Source of the DNA: Zygnema cylindricum
Lineage: Eukaryota > Streptophyta > Zygnematophyceae > Zygnematales > Zygnemataceae
Assembly: GCA_037447655.1 (NCBI GenBank)
Contig: JBBHKE010001432.1
Coordinates: 1-45,437, forward strand
Direction of reading: 5' to 3'
DNA length: 45,437 nt
Shown: in pieces, positions 33,917 through 44,936 of the stretch
How the letters are laid out: every line of letters starts with the position of its first letter
Numbering within the stretch: position 1 is the first letter of the stretch
Notes under the pieces: model-generated
The model's input: only the letters and a program-made list of their open reading frames with translations
Database searches by the model: none
Told to the model about the DNA's origin: nothing
Translations under genes and position numbers: made by a program

Positions 33917-35275
33917 AGAGAGGAAAGGATCTTCTCTGTCTTTGAAATAAGGTCTCAGTGTAGGACCCTCATGGGGCACCGCATTTTTGTAGGTTTATAA
34001 TCTCCCAATAATCGATTTGTGGTAGAAATGCTTAGGGTTTTAAACAGTATTTTGATTTGATATCTCACATGTAGTTTGATATAAAGCTCTCCACTAGTGT
34101 CCTAGAAGAAAAAAAATGATTTTGTGGGCATAGATGATCTTCAAAGAAGCATCGCTTGGGGAGTTCCTCTCTTAGGAAAAGTAGACTCTCGGGGAAAGTG
34201 TGGATTGTGAAAAAAGGGGCAAGAGTAGGTGTGCTTTTCCGGTGCACCCCTTTTTTTCTGTAGGTGTTTGTTTTGACTAATACCTTGTTAAGAGTTTTCA
34301 TAACCAATGCAAAAAAGTTGCTATGTTTTTGTTTGTTTTTGTAAGTCGAATGCATGCTGAGTGGTTTTTCTTCAGGCGTGGTATATTGATCCTTTCACAA
34401 TGGGAACTTTGTAAAGGGTAATTGGTCACATCAGTCCTGGTCATTCAACATTTTAGGCAATTTGTACTCCTAAACCAGTTATTACATCCTGGAAGATTTT
34501 CTTCTTTATTTTTTTCAAAGCTTGTAATTGGTTTTTTTTGCGCTACAGGTTATTCCTGCATTTATTTCACATTAAATCGCATGTTTTGTTGTAAAATTCT
34601 AGGTTCAACACTATACAAGATGTAGTGCGGTTGTAGATAATACCATTCCTAGAATACCATTAAAACACTTTCGGTTGTACTGCCCTATGTTATTTTGTTT
34701 TTTGGTTGTTTCTGTGCATTGGTTTTTCTTAGAAACAGTTAAAAAATTGATAATATATATATATATATATAATATATATATATATATATTCCATATGAAA
34801 TAATTTTCTTGTATACTTGACTTCCTTCTCCTCCAATTCTTCCAGCGGCTAAAGCAAAAAAAAAACAACGAGATGGAGAAGCTGGGTAGCACAAGAGTGT
34901 CGATTTCCTCCTTGTTCATAATGTCAAGCAATCTTAAAAGTTTGCAATTTTAGGCCTTGGATCTGTCAAATCTGTGTGGTAAACCATTTTTTAGATCTAT
35001 ATAAGGAGGAGATATCGGTAGCATTTCATCTAAGTTTATGTATAATTGTTATTCCCTTACAATGCTTTAATTACGCCTAAATTGCAAACCATCGAAGTAC
35101 ATGAATGAAATAGAATGCAGTTGAAATGTCACGCGAGATCAAACAACAAAAAAACAGAGACACTCCGAAAGCCAAATAGCAAGCAAAAAAGAGGGAGCTA
35201 AAAACCCGAATATAAACCCTACAAAAAACAAGATCAAACTTTCAAAACCTAATAAAACCATTAGCTCAACCCTAA
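33917..35275. other. 3' region of pGlcT and intergenic sequence
   Basis: No further gene is recognised. The first few hundred bases should be the 3' untranslated region of the glucose translocator. An AT dinucleotide tract lies at 34751-34790. The open frames here are short and AT-driven. Confidence 0.6.
34751..34790. repeat. (AT)n microsatellite
   Basis: About 40 bases of alternating A and T, with one shift in register near the middle that makes it self-complementary. Confidence 0.95.
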
Positions 35276-35510
35276 GTCGTCTTTTCCTCCTTCACTACGC
35301 GACAGCATCTACTCCCCGTAATCATGTACCTCTGGATCTACGCTATGTCGTCTTTTCCTCCTTCACTACGCGACAGCATCTACTCCCCGTAATCATGTAC
35401 CTCTCGATCTACGCTATGTCGTCTTTTCCTCCTTCACTACGCGACAGCATCTACTCCCCGTAATCATGTACCTCTGGATCTACGCTATGTTGTCCTTTCC
35501 TCCTTCACTA
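35276..35510. repeat. 71-bp tandem repeat at LINE 5' end
   Basis: Units begin GTCGTCTTTTCCTCCTTCAC at 35276, 35347 and 35418, exactly 71 bases apart. A partial, diverged fourth unit starts at 35489. The array lies directly upstream of the LINE coding remnants and is probably its 5' promoter or leader repeat, as in other LINEs with 5' monomers. Confidence 0.9.
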
Positions 35511-35639
35511 CCGGATCTACCTCGGATCGGCTGCGGCTGCACCACTTCTTGCCAAGCTCGCGTGCAAGCAGTGTCCTGGGCATGAATCCCCCCCCCCATG
35601 GATGTTGACTCCATCCCCTTGATTCCATCATCCCCCTTC

Positions 35640-35760
35640 CTACCATCCAATCATTTATCATTTCTTCCCCCCCCCCCCCCCCTCCACCCCCGACCTTCCC
35701 TCCCCCCCCTCCCCCCCTCCCCCTCCCCCCCCCTTCCCCTTTCATCCATTTATATTCCCC
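35640..35760. repeat. C-rich low-complexity tract
   Basis: Runs of up to 18 C with scattered T lie between the LINE 5' repeats and the zinc finger. They are prone to sequencing slippage, which may explain one frame change there. Confidence 0.9.
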
Positions 35761-35849
35761 ATTTCCATCCATCCACATGGTTTTCCTCTCCCATTTTCTC
35801 TTCCTCTCCCCTCCCATTTCCATGGCTTATTTGACCATGATTGAAGCCC

Positions 35850-36619
35850 TTCTTATTCCTCCTCCCCCACCTCCCTACCCAAACCTCGTAAACCTTCTAG
35901 GCGTTTCGAATGTCCTAGGTGCCACAACCTTTTTGCCGCTGGGGCAGGTATTTCCCTTCATACACGGAGTTGTCGCCATTGTATAACCGTGGGTGGTCCT
36001 TTGTCTATCTCCTCTCCTCAATCGTCGTGGATCAAACTCCCCTGCGGCCCCACTGGTGAGGATTCAAAATTTCGTCCGTGAGTTATGAAATTTCTTCCGT
36101 GAGTTAGATGTTTTGGAGGCCTACGATTTGGGAGCCCCCCGCCTGCGATTGTACACCCGTATTCCTATGGCCGTCAGGACAATAGTACAAGATTCCCTCC
36201 ACCTCCCCTTGTCCCACATTTCTTCAAACCCGACGGACATTGCTCCTTGGCACCTTCTTTTTATGTTTTCTCTTCGGGTGCTAGTCCTAGGCCTCCTTTC
36301 AGGTCGTAGAGGGGGCAGTGGGGCTAGAGAAACTATGGCGCGTTGTCGCCGATTCCTTCTTGGTGACTGGAAGGCCCACGTCGAGCATGAGGATCGGGTA
36401 TTGAGCACCTCTTTCATACCACGTCGGCCACCTAAGCCATTAGCAATTCAGTTAGGCCGTGTTGGTGAGCTTTCTCAAGCGGTTCGGGCCCTACGGTCAT
36501 TCACCCTGCCCCCGGATCTTCTTCCACTATTGAGGTCCTTCGAGCTCTCCACCCCCTTGCACTTTCCCCTTTACCCCCTTCCATCCACGCCTTTGAGCCT
36601 TCTGAGAGTTTTACTTTAG
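35850..36619 (+). pseudogene. LINE ORF, N-terminal part
   Basis: One frame encodes a basic stretch, then FECPRCHNLF and the rest of a C-x2-C-x12-H-x3-C finger. A stop follows near 36080. Another frame, 36113-36619, encodes the usual pre-RT region, with features such as WHLLFMF, GRRGGSGARETMARCRRFL and GDW. The two frames do not join, so the copy is broken. The finger probably binds the RNA or the DNA target. Confidence 0.65.
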
Positions 36620-37371
36620 ATCAGGAGGTTTTCATTAAGGCTCTTAGCTCTTCTTTTCACCTTTTAGCCAGGGGGCCCTCAGGCATAGTGTATGAGTTGT
36701 TTCGCGATGTTTTGCCCCCAAATCGGGTGCTCGGGGGTTCGATGTGTTTTTTCGCGTATGTTATCTTATTGCTAGTAGAGATGTTCCCCCTCGGATTTGC
36801 GATCTTCTCACGGCGTCCCGCCTTGTGGCAGTCGCCAAACTTAATGGTGGGATCCGCCCTATTGCCGTGTTAGAGGTTTTATATAGATTGGTGGCTCGTG
36901 CGATATGTCTCCAGCTTCAACCATCTTTCCATGATTATTTCTCTCCTCATCAGTTTGGAGTGGCCACGGAAGGGGTTTGGAGGCCGTGTTCCACGAGATT
37001 CAAGCTTTGTTGGATGTACATCCAAATTGGTTGGTCCTTCAGGTCGACATTTCCAATGCTTTTAACACGGTGGATTGGAACGCGATTTTTTCAGAGCTTA
37101 TGGCGGCTCCATCTGCGATTGTCCAATTATTCCCATTTGTGAGGGCTTTCTATTTTTTGACAAGCAACCTTTCCTTCTCGGCCGATGGTGATCTCATTCC
37201 TCTCTCCTATGGTGATCTCATTCCTCTCTCCTCTGCGATTGGCAATCGCCAAGGCGACCCTCTCGGCAGACCTTTGTTCGCCCTTGCCTACTACCGGGCC
37301 CTTCGTGCCTCCGCGGCCGCCTTCCCTTCTTTCCTTTTCCATTTGGTCGCAAATGATATGCACATCATTGG
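36620..37371 (+). pseudogene. LINE reverse transcriptase domain, interrupted
   Basis: Recognisable motifs are RGPSGIVYELF, GGIRPIAV, SPHQFGVATEG, QVDISNAFNTVDW and GNRQGDPLG. The catalytic motif, normally (F/Y)ADD, reads VANDMHIIG. A one-base loss in the G run at about 36972-36980 shifts the frame between GVATEG and EAVFHEIQ. An 8-codon stretch (GDLIPLSY) is duplicated at about 37188-37234. The domain then stops where the foreign segment begins. Confidence 0.8.
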
Positions 37372-38494
37372 TGTTGATATTTGAGTATTTTCTAGGTCTA
37401 TTAGGATAGAAAAAGAGCAGAGGCAGCCTGCCTCTAACTCCCTTCTCCAAGCCCCCACACTTGTCGTAGTCACTGAAGGCTGGATTGGGAGCTAGAGCCA
37501 TGGCTGCCTAAGCTCACTAGAGAAGACAGGGGTAAATTAGGTAGATGTACCAAAAGGTACCTGACGGACCCAGGATTTGATCCTGGTACCTGCCGTCCGT
37601 CAAGAAACTCGTAGCCGCTAGCTTCATGATGCTTTACATACAGATCTGGCCCCAGTGGATGACCTTTCTTACTTTCCAGAACCCCAAGTTGCTTTTGCTA
37701 TGTTAACTGAAAGGATCGAATAATAAAACACTGAGTGCAAATGCAAGCGGAAGCATAAAGAAAAACACACATTCGAGAAATATAACCCCACGGAAGCCAA
37801 TATATTCCAAATGGAAACTTTTCTTACATAATTCCTCACACCCTCAAAACGCACTCACTTCTAACTCCTCTTAATTATATAAAAGATAACTCCACTAACC
37901 TCCTCTAACTCCTCAAGAATCACCACAAAGTTATCAAACTCCCTTAACTCCTTGAACTCTTTCATTGTCTACAAGGAGGATCAACTCTCGCCCAATTGAT
38001 AAAAATCTCTCTCTCACTACGCCTCAATATACTGCTTCAAACGTCACGTAACAATACCACGGTACACGATTAGAAACGCGTAAGAGTCAACGTGGTGAAA
38101 ACATCCGACCAACAATTGCGAACCGACTTGAACTACACGGTACGGCTAGACAAGTTAACCACGAACCAACTTGAACCACACGGTACAACTAGAACTTACG
38201 TGAACCGAAACGACCAAACAATTTCCACGTCACTTCTATAGTACGAATCAAACTTAAGTGAAACGAAACGAAACGAATAATCAATTTCCACATCACTTCA
38301 ATAGTACTATTCAAACTTACGTGAAACGAAACAAACATTCAATTTCTACGTCACTTCAAATATCTAGCGACGAAACTACTTCGTCGCTAGCACTTCAAAT
38401 ATTCAGCGACGAAAATACTTCGTCGCTGGTTGTCGCTACTTTAGCTATGAGAATGTCTTGTCGCTAAATGAGTTCTCAATACTAAATCCTAACA
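37372..38494. mobile_element. 1.1-kb segment interrupting the LINE, possible solo LTR
   Basis: The segment starts TGTTGATATTTGAGTATT and ends AATACTAAATCCTAACA. It therefore has TG...CA-like termini with a short imperfect inverted repeat. LINE coding sequence resumes at about 38495, but roughly 130 codons of the RT are missing between the flanks and no target duplication is visible. Its first 127 bases recur at 18367-18493. It contains a pair of hairpins near 38364-38428. No protein frame is recognised. Confidence 0.45.
38364..38428. repeat. Two tandem hairpins with the GCGACGAA motif
   Basis: At 38364-38390 the arms are CTAGCGACGAA and TTCGTCGCTAG. At 38404-38428 they are CAGCGACGAA and TTCGTCGCTG. 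A CACTTCAAATAT motif precedes the second and a near match precedes the first, so the whole unit is duplicated with a period of about 40 bases. Confidence 0.85.
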
Positions 38495-39690
38495 TTAACC
38501 ACTTGTTTTCCCCACCGCTCTTCTTACCTTACTTGTAAGTCCCCTCCCACCTTGACATTTGTCTCCTCTCTCGCCTTTTGACGATCGCCTCATGGACGTC
38601 CTCCACACTCTATTAGGTCTTTGGGCATTTGATTGCGAGTTTGGGCCATCGGCCCGCATTCACACATCCCTCTTTGTCTCTAGTGGGGGTTTGGGTCTAT
38701 TATCGACTGCTCGTGTTGCTCGCGCTGCCTATTTGGGAAGTTGGTGTCTTGTTGCATCTACTCTTGTTTCCCGTTTCTTGGCTAGGGACACCCCTGTTCT
38801 AGCTACGGTTATCCCTCGGGTTTCAAACGGTGTGTTCGCCTTCCAACGATCTCTATTCCACGCGTCACGTTCTCTTCCTCCCCATGCCTTAGTGGATGTG
38901 CCGATTTTCTCCATTTTGTTACAAAATCTGTTGAGCGTGTCCAAAAATCGATTTCCGACCGAGTTGTTGCCGCCATTAAATCCGAGCTTCTCAAGGCGCT
39001 TCCCTCCGATTCTTCGCGTGCTGGCCTTCTCTCATGTGGTGGACCTGGTTCTCGCTCTTTGCTTCTTGCTACACCTATTTTGTCCACTCTCCGATTTTTA
39101 GTTGCTCAATTCACCACCGCACTCCGATTTCGCCTTGGCCTCCCCCATCCTCCTTAACATGGCTCTCTTGTTTGTGCATGTGGTTGTGTCTTGGAGGCCG
39201 ATGGTGTCCATGTGTTTCGCTGCTCCCATGGGGGAGATTTGATCCAAGCGCACGACACTATTCGCGACACCTTTCGACTATCGCTTCGAAAGGGGGTTTT
39301 TCAGTGCGTCGAGAGGTTTCTCATATTATTCTCTTTTGTTGGATCGATGTTGTTTTGCTTGATAGTGCACGTCGCATCTTCGGTGATATTGTTCTGGCGA
39401 ACCCTACTTCAGCTACAGTTGTTGGTCGGGCGGCAAGGCATGTTGGGGTGGCAGCTCGTGATGTCGCTAAGGCAAAAGAGCGTCATTATGCCCACCAAGA
39501 CCCTATGGATGACTTTATTCCGATGGCGGTCAAGATCTTTGGTTGTTTGGGTGTTGCACTGGACGAGTTTCTCCGTACTTGTGCTCGACGTGTTTTCGAG
39601 CGCCGAGGACCAGGGAGCCCTCCTCCATCGGTCCTTACTTCTTTTTATCATCAACGCTTATTGGTGGCTTTACAGCGAGTGTAAGCTTCT
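38495..39690 (+). pseudogene. LINE C-terminal region with zinc knuckle and endonuclease-like domain
   Basis: The frame from about 38559 encodes FDDRLM and SSGGLGLLSTARVARAAYLG, typical of the region after RT in these LINEs. Later pieces in other frames give CVLEADGVHVFRCSHGG (Cys/His knuckle, 39173-39235) and WIDVVLLDSARRIFGDIVLA (from 39340). The latter resembles the D...GD-I-x-ADPT core of the terminal nuclease. DDFIPMAVKIFGCLG follows. At least two frameshifts separate the pieces. Confidence 0.7.
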
Positions 39691-40164
39691 ATTATCCTCC
39701 GGTCGGTTGTTGGGGTTATGGATCGTAGTCGTGTTCCGGAACTCCCTCAACGTGCTCCCCCAGGCTAGGGGGACTTACTGGGTTGCTTTTTGTAGATATT
39801 TAAATGATTTAGGGTTGGGATTGTAGTTTTGGTTTTGTGAGTTGCCGTGTTTTTCGTTTTGAGTTTGGGTGCTTTTACTTTCCTTATTTTTTGTTTCTTT
39901 TTTTTGTGTTCCCATCGCTCTATATGTTTATTATTGTAGTTTTTCAGTTTTGGCCATGCCACCCCTTTTGTACCCTCAAACTCAAATGGTTTACCATCGT
40001 GCTTTCAAATATATCTTGCCATTTTTTTTTTCTTTTTTAACAATACTAAGTCCCAATTACCCGAGCACGGTATCGCCTTGCTGAAAGAGGTCCGGAAAAT
40101 AAAGAAAAATCTTTCACCGCAAATGCAGATCGAAGAGGAATGGAAGCCTTTGCACGCTGTAAAT

Positions 40165-40249
40165 CAGAGGTCACAATCGGGTACCCAAATCCGTATCCGA
40201 TTCGTACTAGATCCGTACCCGATCCATACCCGGCCGGTTGTGACCTCTG
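40165..40249. mobile_element. 85-bp miniature element with CAGAGGTCACAA ends
   Basis: The ends CAGAGGTCACAATCGG and CCGGTTGTGACCTCTG are inverted. The flanks are CTGTAAAT (40157-40164) and CTGTAAAG (40250-40257). It is too short to encode anything. It shares its CAGAGGT start with the larger hAT-like family, and the next member begins right after the second flank. Confidence 0.75.
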
Positions 40250-40257
40250 CTGTAAAG

Positions 40258-40701
40258 CAGAGGTCGAAAAAGTCAAAATTTTACATAACCAAAACCGACC
40301 GTTTTTCTTTTTCAAAATCTGAGTAACCGACACCCGACCGGGTTATGTCACGCACCAAAATTGTTAACCGTTAACCGACCGGCGTTTACGAAAACAAAAG
40401 TAACCGAAACTCGATTTCTCACGACTAACCGTGCCTTGCAACGCTGATCATGATGTCACGTACTTCCACGATACCAAAGAGTACAAAGTACAATAATGTT
40501 GGATTGTATGGACAGTACAAAATTTTCTTTTTCTTTTTGTTTTTTAGTTGACCGACCGTAACTGGCCATTTTTTTTTCTGGTGAATCAACCGACCGCAAC
40601 CGTCCGGCCCCCAAAATTTGGCAACCAAATCCGTTCCGGATGTGGCGCGGGTGGTCGGTTAACTCTCAGTCACGGTTTCGGTTGACCTTTTGGAACCTCT
40701 G
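40258..40701 (+). mobile_element. hAT-like non-autonomous element (copy 3)
   Basis: It begins CAGAGGTCGAAAA, ends TTTTGGAACCTCTG, and is flanked by perfect 8-bp repeats CTGTAAAG at 40250-40257 and 40702-40709. The sequence follows copy 2 (2172-3701) minus its nested insertion and minus the GTCGCAAATC tandem unit. No coding potential. Confidence 0.85.
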
Positions 40702-41157
40702 CTGTAAAGGCATAGACAAAATTGTGACATACGCAAGTGTGTACATCGACCAAGTTTGCCCTTGATCGACATGTACTTAGTTGCGAGGAATCAGTAATCA
40801 ATACACCGAACGGCCGATAAATCAGTTATAGCAAGTGATATCGCGATGTTATTGATATTTAACTGAAATTGTCACTTTCAACTTTTTACAAACGAAAGAG
40901 CGTCCAAAAAAAGTTTTTGTAAGAAGCTTGTACTGTAGCTGTCCATTTGTGGCCGTAGTTTAATAGAAGGACGAGAGGAGAGGAGATTGAGAGAAGGAGG
41001 GGACAAAGTGCAGGCTGGAAATTTCCAACCCTAAAAGCCTCTCTGCGCGCTTGATAATCGTTGGATGTCTCCCCTCTTGACTGAACTTGTACGTTGGCCA
41101 TGCACGGTAAACAACAAGAAATGCAAAATTTAAAATACGTACATTAGGCCGACGGTT

Positions 41158-41877
41158 TAAGGGTATGTCTCCATGTACTTGTAACTTAGCTAACTTACAT
41201 TTTATTTTAGGGAAGATTCTCCGTACACGGTTTTCAAGTGTCCTTGTGTGTAACAACGAAATTGTTTTTTCGGGGTGTGACAATTGTATACGTTGACAAT
41301 ACTTGTGACGGTTGTCAGCGTCTACAATCAGTGTTGTCGCACGTTTCTTTTTTGTAACTGCTTGTGACGTCGCATGTCTTTCCGTGACGTACCGCCTTCC
41401 AACATGTGTCGTTTTATGATTGAAGAAGATGCGTTTTGCCTTCGTGTCTTGTGTTTGGTCGATGGTTGACGTGAAATGGCATCGAAATCTTGAGACCCAA
41501 AAAAAAACCGTACTTTCCCAAACAGACAAAACAAAACAAATAGTGTATTTTTTTTCGTCGTTTGAAAACATTGAAAATTTTGAAATTTTTTTACACGTGC
41601 GAGACTGTTTTACTATTTGTGGAGGGGTGATACTTTAAAATAAACCACATCTTCGATGTGTTTTACGATAAAGTTTGAAGATGACTTTTCTTAACACGAC
41701 AGTGAGTCGAAAAGCGCAAGACAACATTATGTAGTGCATCATAAGTTTGACGATGACGCAAATTGTACTTCTACTATTTAAATTTTAGTACGGTCGTAGC
41801 TTAAGCGGTATGTCGTTTAAGTTTTTGAGGAAAACGACAGAAAAAACCCTTACTTTGGCATGTGGGGTCATAGCCTA
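41158..41877 (+). mobile_element. Palindrome-core inverted-repeat element, shorter copy
   Basis: The left end TTAAGGGTATGTCTCCATGT pairs imperfectly with the right end ACTTTGGCATGTGGGGTCAT then AGCCTAA. The centre (about 41645-41665) has a small palindrome CACATC-TTC-GATGTG beside the family motif ATAAAGTTTGAAGATGA. The 16361-17260 copy is related in reverse orientation. No transposase is seen. Confidence 0.55.
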
Positions 41878-44139
41878 ACCTTGAAGTTCCAAAGTGTGCG
41901 CTTGATACCTTTAGATCCCTAGGATGTCTCTCTTTTGAGTCGACCCCAACCGTTGAAAGTTGCAGGAAACATATGAAACTTTCAAGTAAATCCTACAATA
42001 CTCAATTTTTTTATGGTTCTTATTTTCCACATTCCGTCGTACTCGTGCGAAATGTAAAAAAACCCTTAGAAAAATATTATTGTGGCCGATCATCGGTGAT
42101 AATCACGATGTCGATAGCTATCGGCAGAACCAATTAATATTGACTTTTCAACTTCTCAGTTTCAACATAACGACGTCGTGATATACCATATACGATATCG
42201 ATTGAAATACATCACTACTCTTAGGTCCCCTCTCTCGAACCAACGCTAACCACTATGGGGGAATACGAGTAAAGCAACAACCAAGCAACCTAAGATCTTG
42301 ACCGCCACGTGGAAAAAGTTGTACACAATATCGCAAGATGCATAAATCGTGGTATTCGCCTTTATAAGTATCTCGCACCACACCCTCTTGTGTTGAGTTG
42401 TCTTACCCATTTTTGTGTTAGAAATCAAATTTGCCAAAATAGTGCCTTTAAAATCACAATGGGCACCGTAAAGCACACATACATGAATCTTGGACGAAAG
42501 ACTAGCATGTAACACCTTCAATCAGTGTTGTATGCTCAGTTCGTTTTCAAATGGATGTGATATAGTTAATGGGGCGGTTCTAACTGCATTAGCAAGTAGT
42601 AATGATGAGAAGCAATTATAATTGTGTCATTAGCGAAATAGGAAGAGAATAAATAAAGGCGACAAGATCTAAGGTCCTTCTATGTCTTACCGATGCCACA
42701 CAAGTTGAAAAGGTTAAACCTATCCCATTTGATTATGTATACTAATAAATGTTAATTCAATAAAAAGTATGGTAAAATTAGCACCAGACCCCAATCCAGT
42801 TTAACTCAGTAATTAAACTTGTTTTGCATTATTCCACTACTTATATTATAATACATCTTAAAACGTTTTTTAGGTTTTTTACTGACATTTGTTCTATGTT
42901 GGTTTTCTTCACACGATTCACCATAATGTAACAATTATCGTACAAGTATTTGGAATAACACCGATCATCACCATATTAAGAATTTAATATACATTAAAGC
43001 AAGCCTCACTAGTGCGATAAGGCCGTGTGCATAATTATCAAACTATGGTTTGAGCTTTTTTTTGAGATTCTTAGTTGTTATGATGTTTACGATTTATATA
43101 GGGGTGATTACTTTCGTGATTGTGGACCTTAGTCAATTACAATGGCGAATGTGTAAGTATGTAGTACTTGACAGTGTGAATAACAAAAAATAAACGTCGA
43201 ATTTTGTGTTGTTGTCTAATTTTACTTTTTGGACTACCTCAACGCTTGTAAACTTGATGAGTGTGAAAAATCATTTTGTTTTTGCTTCCTTTTTCTCTTG
43301 AATTGTGATGGTCCACCCATCGCAATTTATTTAATATAGTTTGTAGCGTGTCGATGTAACATTAAGGTTTTCTTTGACCTTGAAAACCATTTGTCTTCCG
43401 TGCACACTTACAAGTTAATAAAAGTGAAGGCTAGTATAAAGTTAATGGTTGTAAAACATATTTTAGTGTTGTTAATTACGGTGTAGTGCCAACAATGCAT
43501 CCTTAATTATTATTAATGTTAATTACACTATTCGGCGCCCCTAAATTTTGAACGCCGAACCTAAAACATAATGAATTATTATAATTTTTTCTTTACGGTG
43601 ATGTTGGTATGGTTTAATTATTGTGTATTACTCTAATTTGGATTGTTTTTAAATACACCTCGAATTGTAATTAGCGTTATGTACGCTATTTTCGTCGCCC
43701 CAAATTTTGACTATATCACCCTAAATAGAGTACATAATTCTAAATTATTCTTTACATTATTTAAGGTACTTTTCGAATCAGCGTTAACAACTATAATATA
43801 GTGTCGTTTTAAATAGTGTGGCGTACGGTCGGTGTAAGACCGTGCAAAATTGTACTTTATTAACTAAAAAAGTACAAAAAATAATTTAATACAGATCGTT
43901 ATCAGGTAACTGCGTTTTCAGAGACCGCGTAGTGTAGACGTCATAATGACGTGAAATTGTATTTCTTGTCAAATTCTGTACGTGTACCTAATTTACAGTA
44001 GATATATTCAGCGCAAATAATTATTACAGAAAACAACCCAAAGTAGAGTGATTGATAAATTAGAGTAATTCTTTTTTTTGAAAAACATTGATAACCCAAA
44101 CTAGAGTTAATAACGCTAATTAATTCTTTTCATTTTTTT

Positions 44140-44180
44140 ACACTAATTATTTCTTTACTCTAATTACGATTCGCGGTGTA
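44140..44180. repeat. TA-targeted MITE end
   Basis: The terminal motif CTCTAATTACGATTCGCG is followed by GTGTA. A related block with TTAGTGTTGTTAATTACGGTGTA ends at 43485. Confidence 0.5.
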
Positions 44181-44459
44181 CTGTATGTAGTGTACGAAAT
44201 GTGTCAGTTTGTACTAAAACTGCAAACGTACAGAAAATGTGTCAAATGTTAGTGTCAACACACGAAAGTGAGTACGTCGACATATGGAAGCACACTCAAA
44301 TTTGATTATAGTTATAAAGACGTGAGAAATTGCACGAGCTTGTTCTCACGCCAATTTTAACTCAAATTCTTAAATAGGGTAATTAAGAAAACCCTATAAA
44401 ATAAATTCGAGTGACTAATTTCTTTGAAAATCCCCAAATTTCCAATTAGCGTTAATCAC

Positions 44460-44515
44460 AATAACTGTTCTTTAACACTAAATATTTATTAGCGCTAATA
44501 ACGATTTGCGGTGTA
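44460..44515. repeat. TA-targeted MITE end abutting the next copy
   Basis: The sequence ends AGCGCTAATAACGATTTGCG then GTGTA. Four bases further on, the complete copy at 44519 begins in the opposite orientation, making a near-palindromic junction. Confidence 0.6.
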
Positions 44516-44518
44516 CAC

Positions 44519-44739
44519 TACACCGCGAATCGTTATTGATGTTAATGTTTTTTTTGCCACTTTAAACATGTGTTCTCCGTACACACTCGTCGGATTCTAG
44601 ATCTAACGGTTGCAATTGAAAGGTAAGATTCTCAACTTCCAATTTGCGGTCTCAAACTGAAAATTGGACGAGTGTGTACGGGGAAAAGATGTTTTAAGTG
44701 GCAAAAAAAACATTAACACTACTAGCGATTCGCGGTGTA
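44519..44739. mobile_element. Complete foldback MITE, about 221 bp
   Basis: Arms of about 73 bases at each end are inverted repeats. They run from TACACCGCGAATCG through TTTTTTTTGCCACTTTAAAC and GTACACACTCGTC on the left, with the reverse order on the right. The unpaired middle is about 75 bases (44592-44666). TA lies at both ends, consistent with a TA target duplication as in Tc1/mariner-type MITEs. It is non-coding and would fold into one long hairpin. Confidence 0.85.
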
Positions 44740-44936
44740 TTGTACAGTAGTGTGGAAGTCCGACCTTAGTGATTTACATCGATAAAAATCGCAGATTACA
44801 TACCGCGATTTGGAAATATCTTAATATCGACGTTTCCCATAAGTCGTTCTTTGTTAGTTTTGCTTGTTAACTTGAGTATCGCAATGATGGCCAATAATAA
44901 ACAATATTTCTTAACTGAGGTATTTTGGACATTTAG

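Larger units (their letters stand above)
35276..40010 (+). mobile_element. Decayed LINE with zinc finger, RT and likely restriction-like endonuclease
   Basis: The order is a 71-bp repeat array, an N-terminal C-x2-C-x12-H-x3-C finger (35911-35973), an Arg-rich pre-RT region, reverse transcriptase (about 36620-37371), a foreign segment (37372-38494), the RT thumb/connection region (from about 38495), a Cys/His knuckle (39173-39235), an endonuclease-like domain (about 39340-39640), and a 3' leader-like tail with a T-run. The single ORF and the terminal nuclease instead of an N-terminal apurinic endonuclease fit early-branching LINE clades of the R2/CRE/Utopia sort. The exact clade is not determined. 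Several frameshifts and stops make it inactive. Confidence 0.8.

Noticed and set aside
35276-35510. CRISPR-like array
   Set aside because: The 71-bp units are contiguous with no unique spacers, and the context is a eukaryotic LINE.
37540-37630. tRNA gene or primer-binding site near GGATTTGATCCTGG
   Set aside because: Only a B-box-like palindrome is present, with no A box or complete stem set. It may be a SINE relic, but evidence is too thin.
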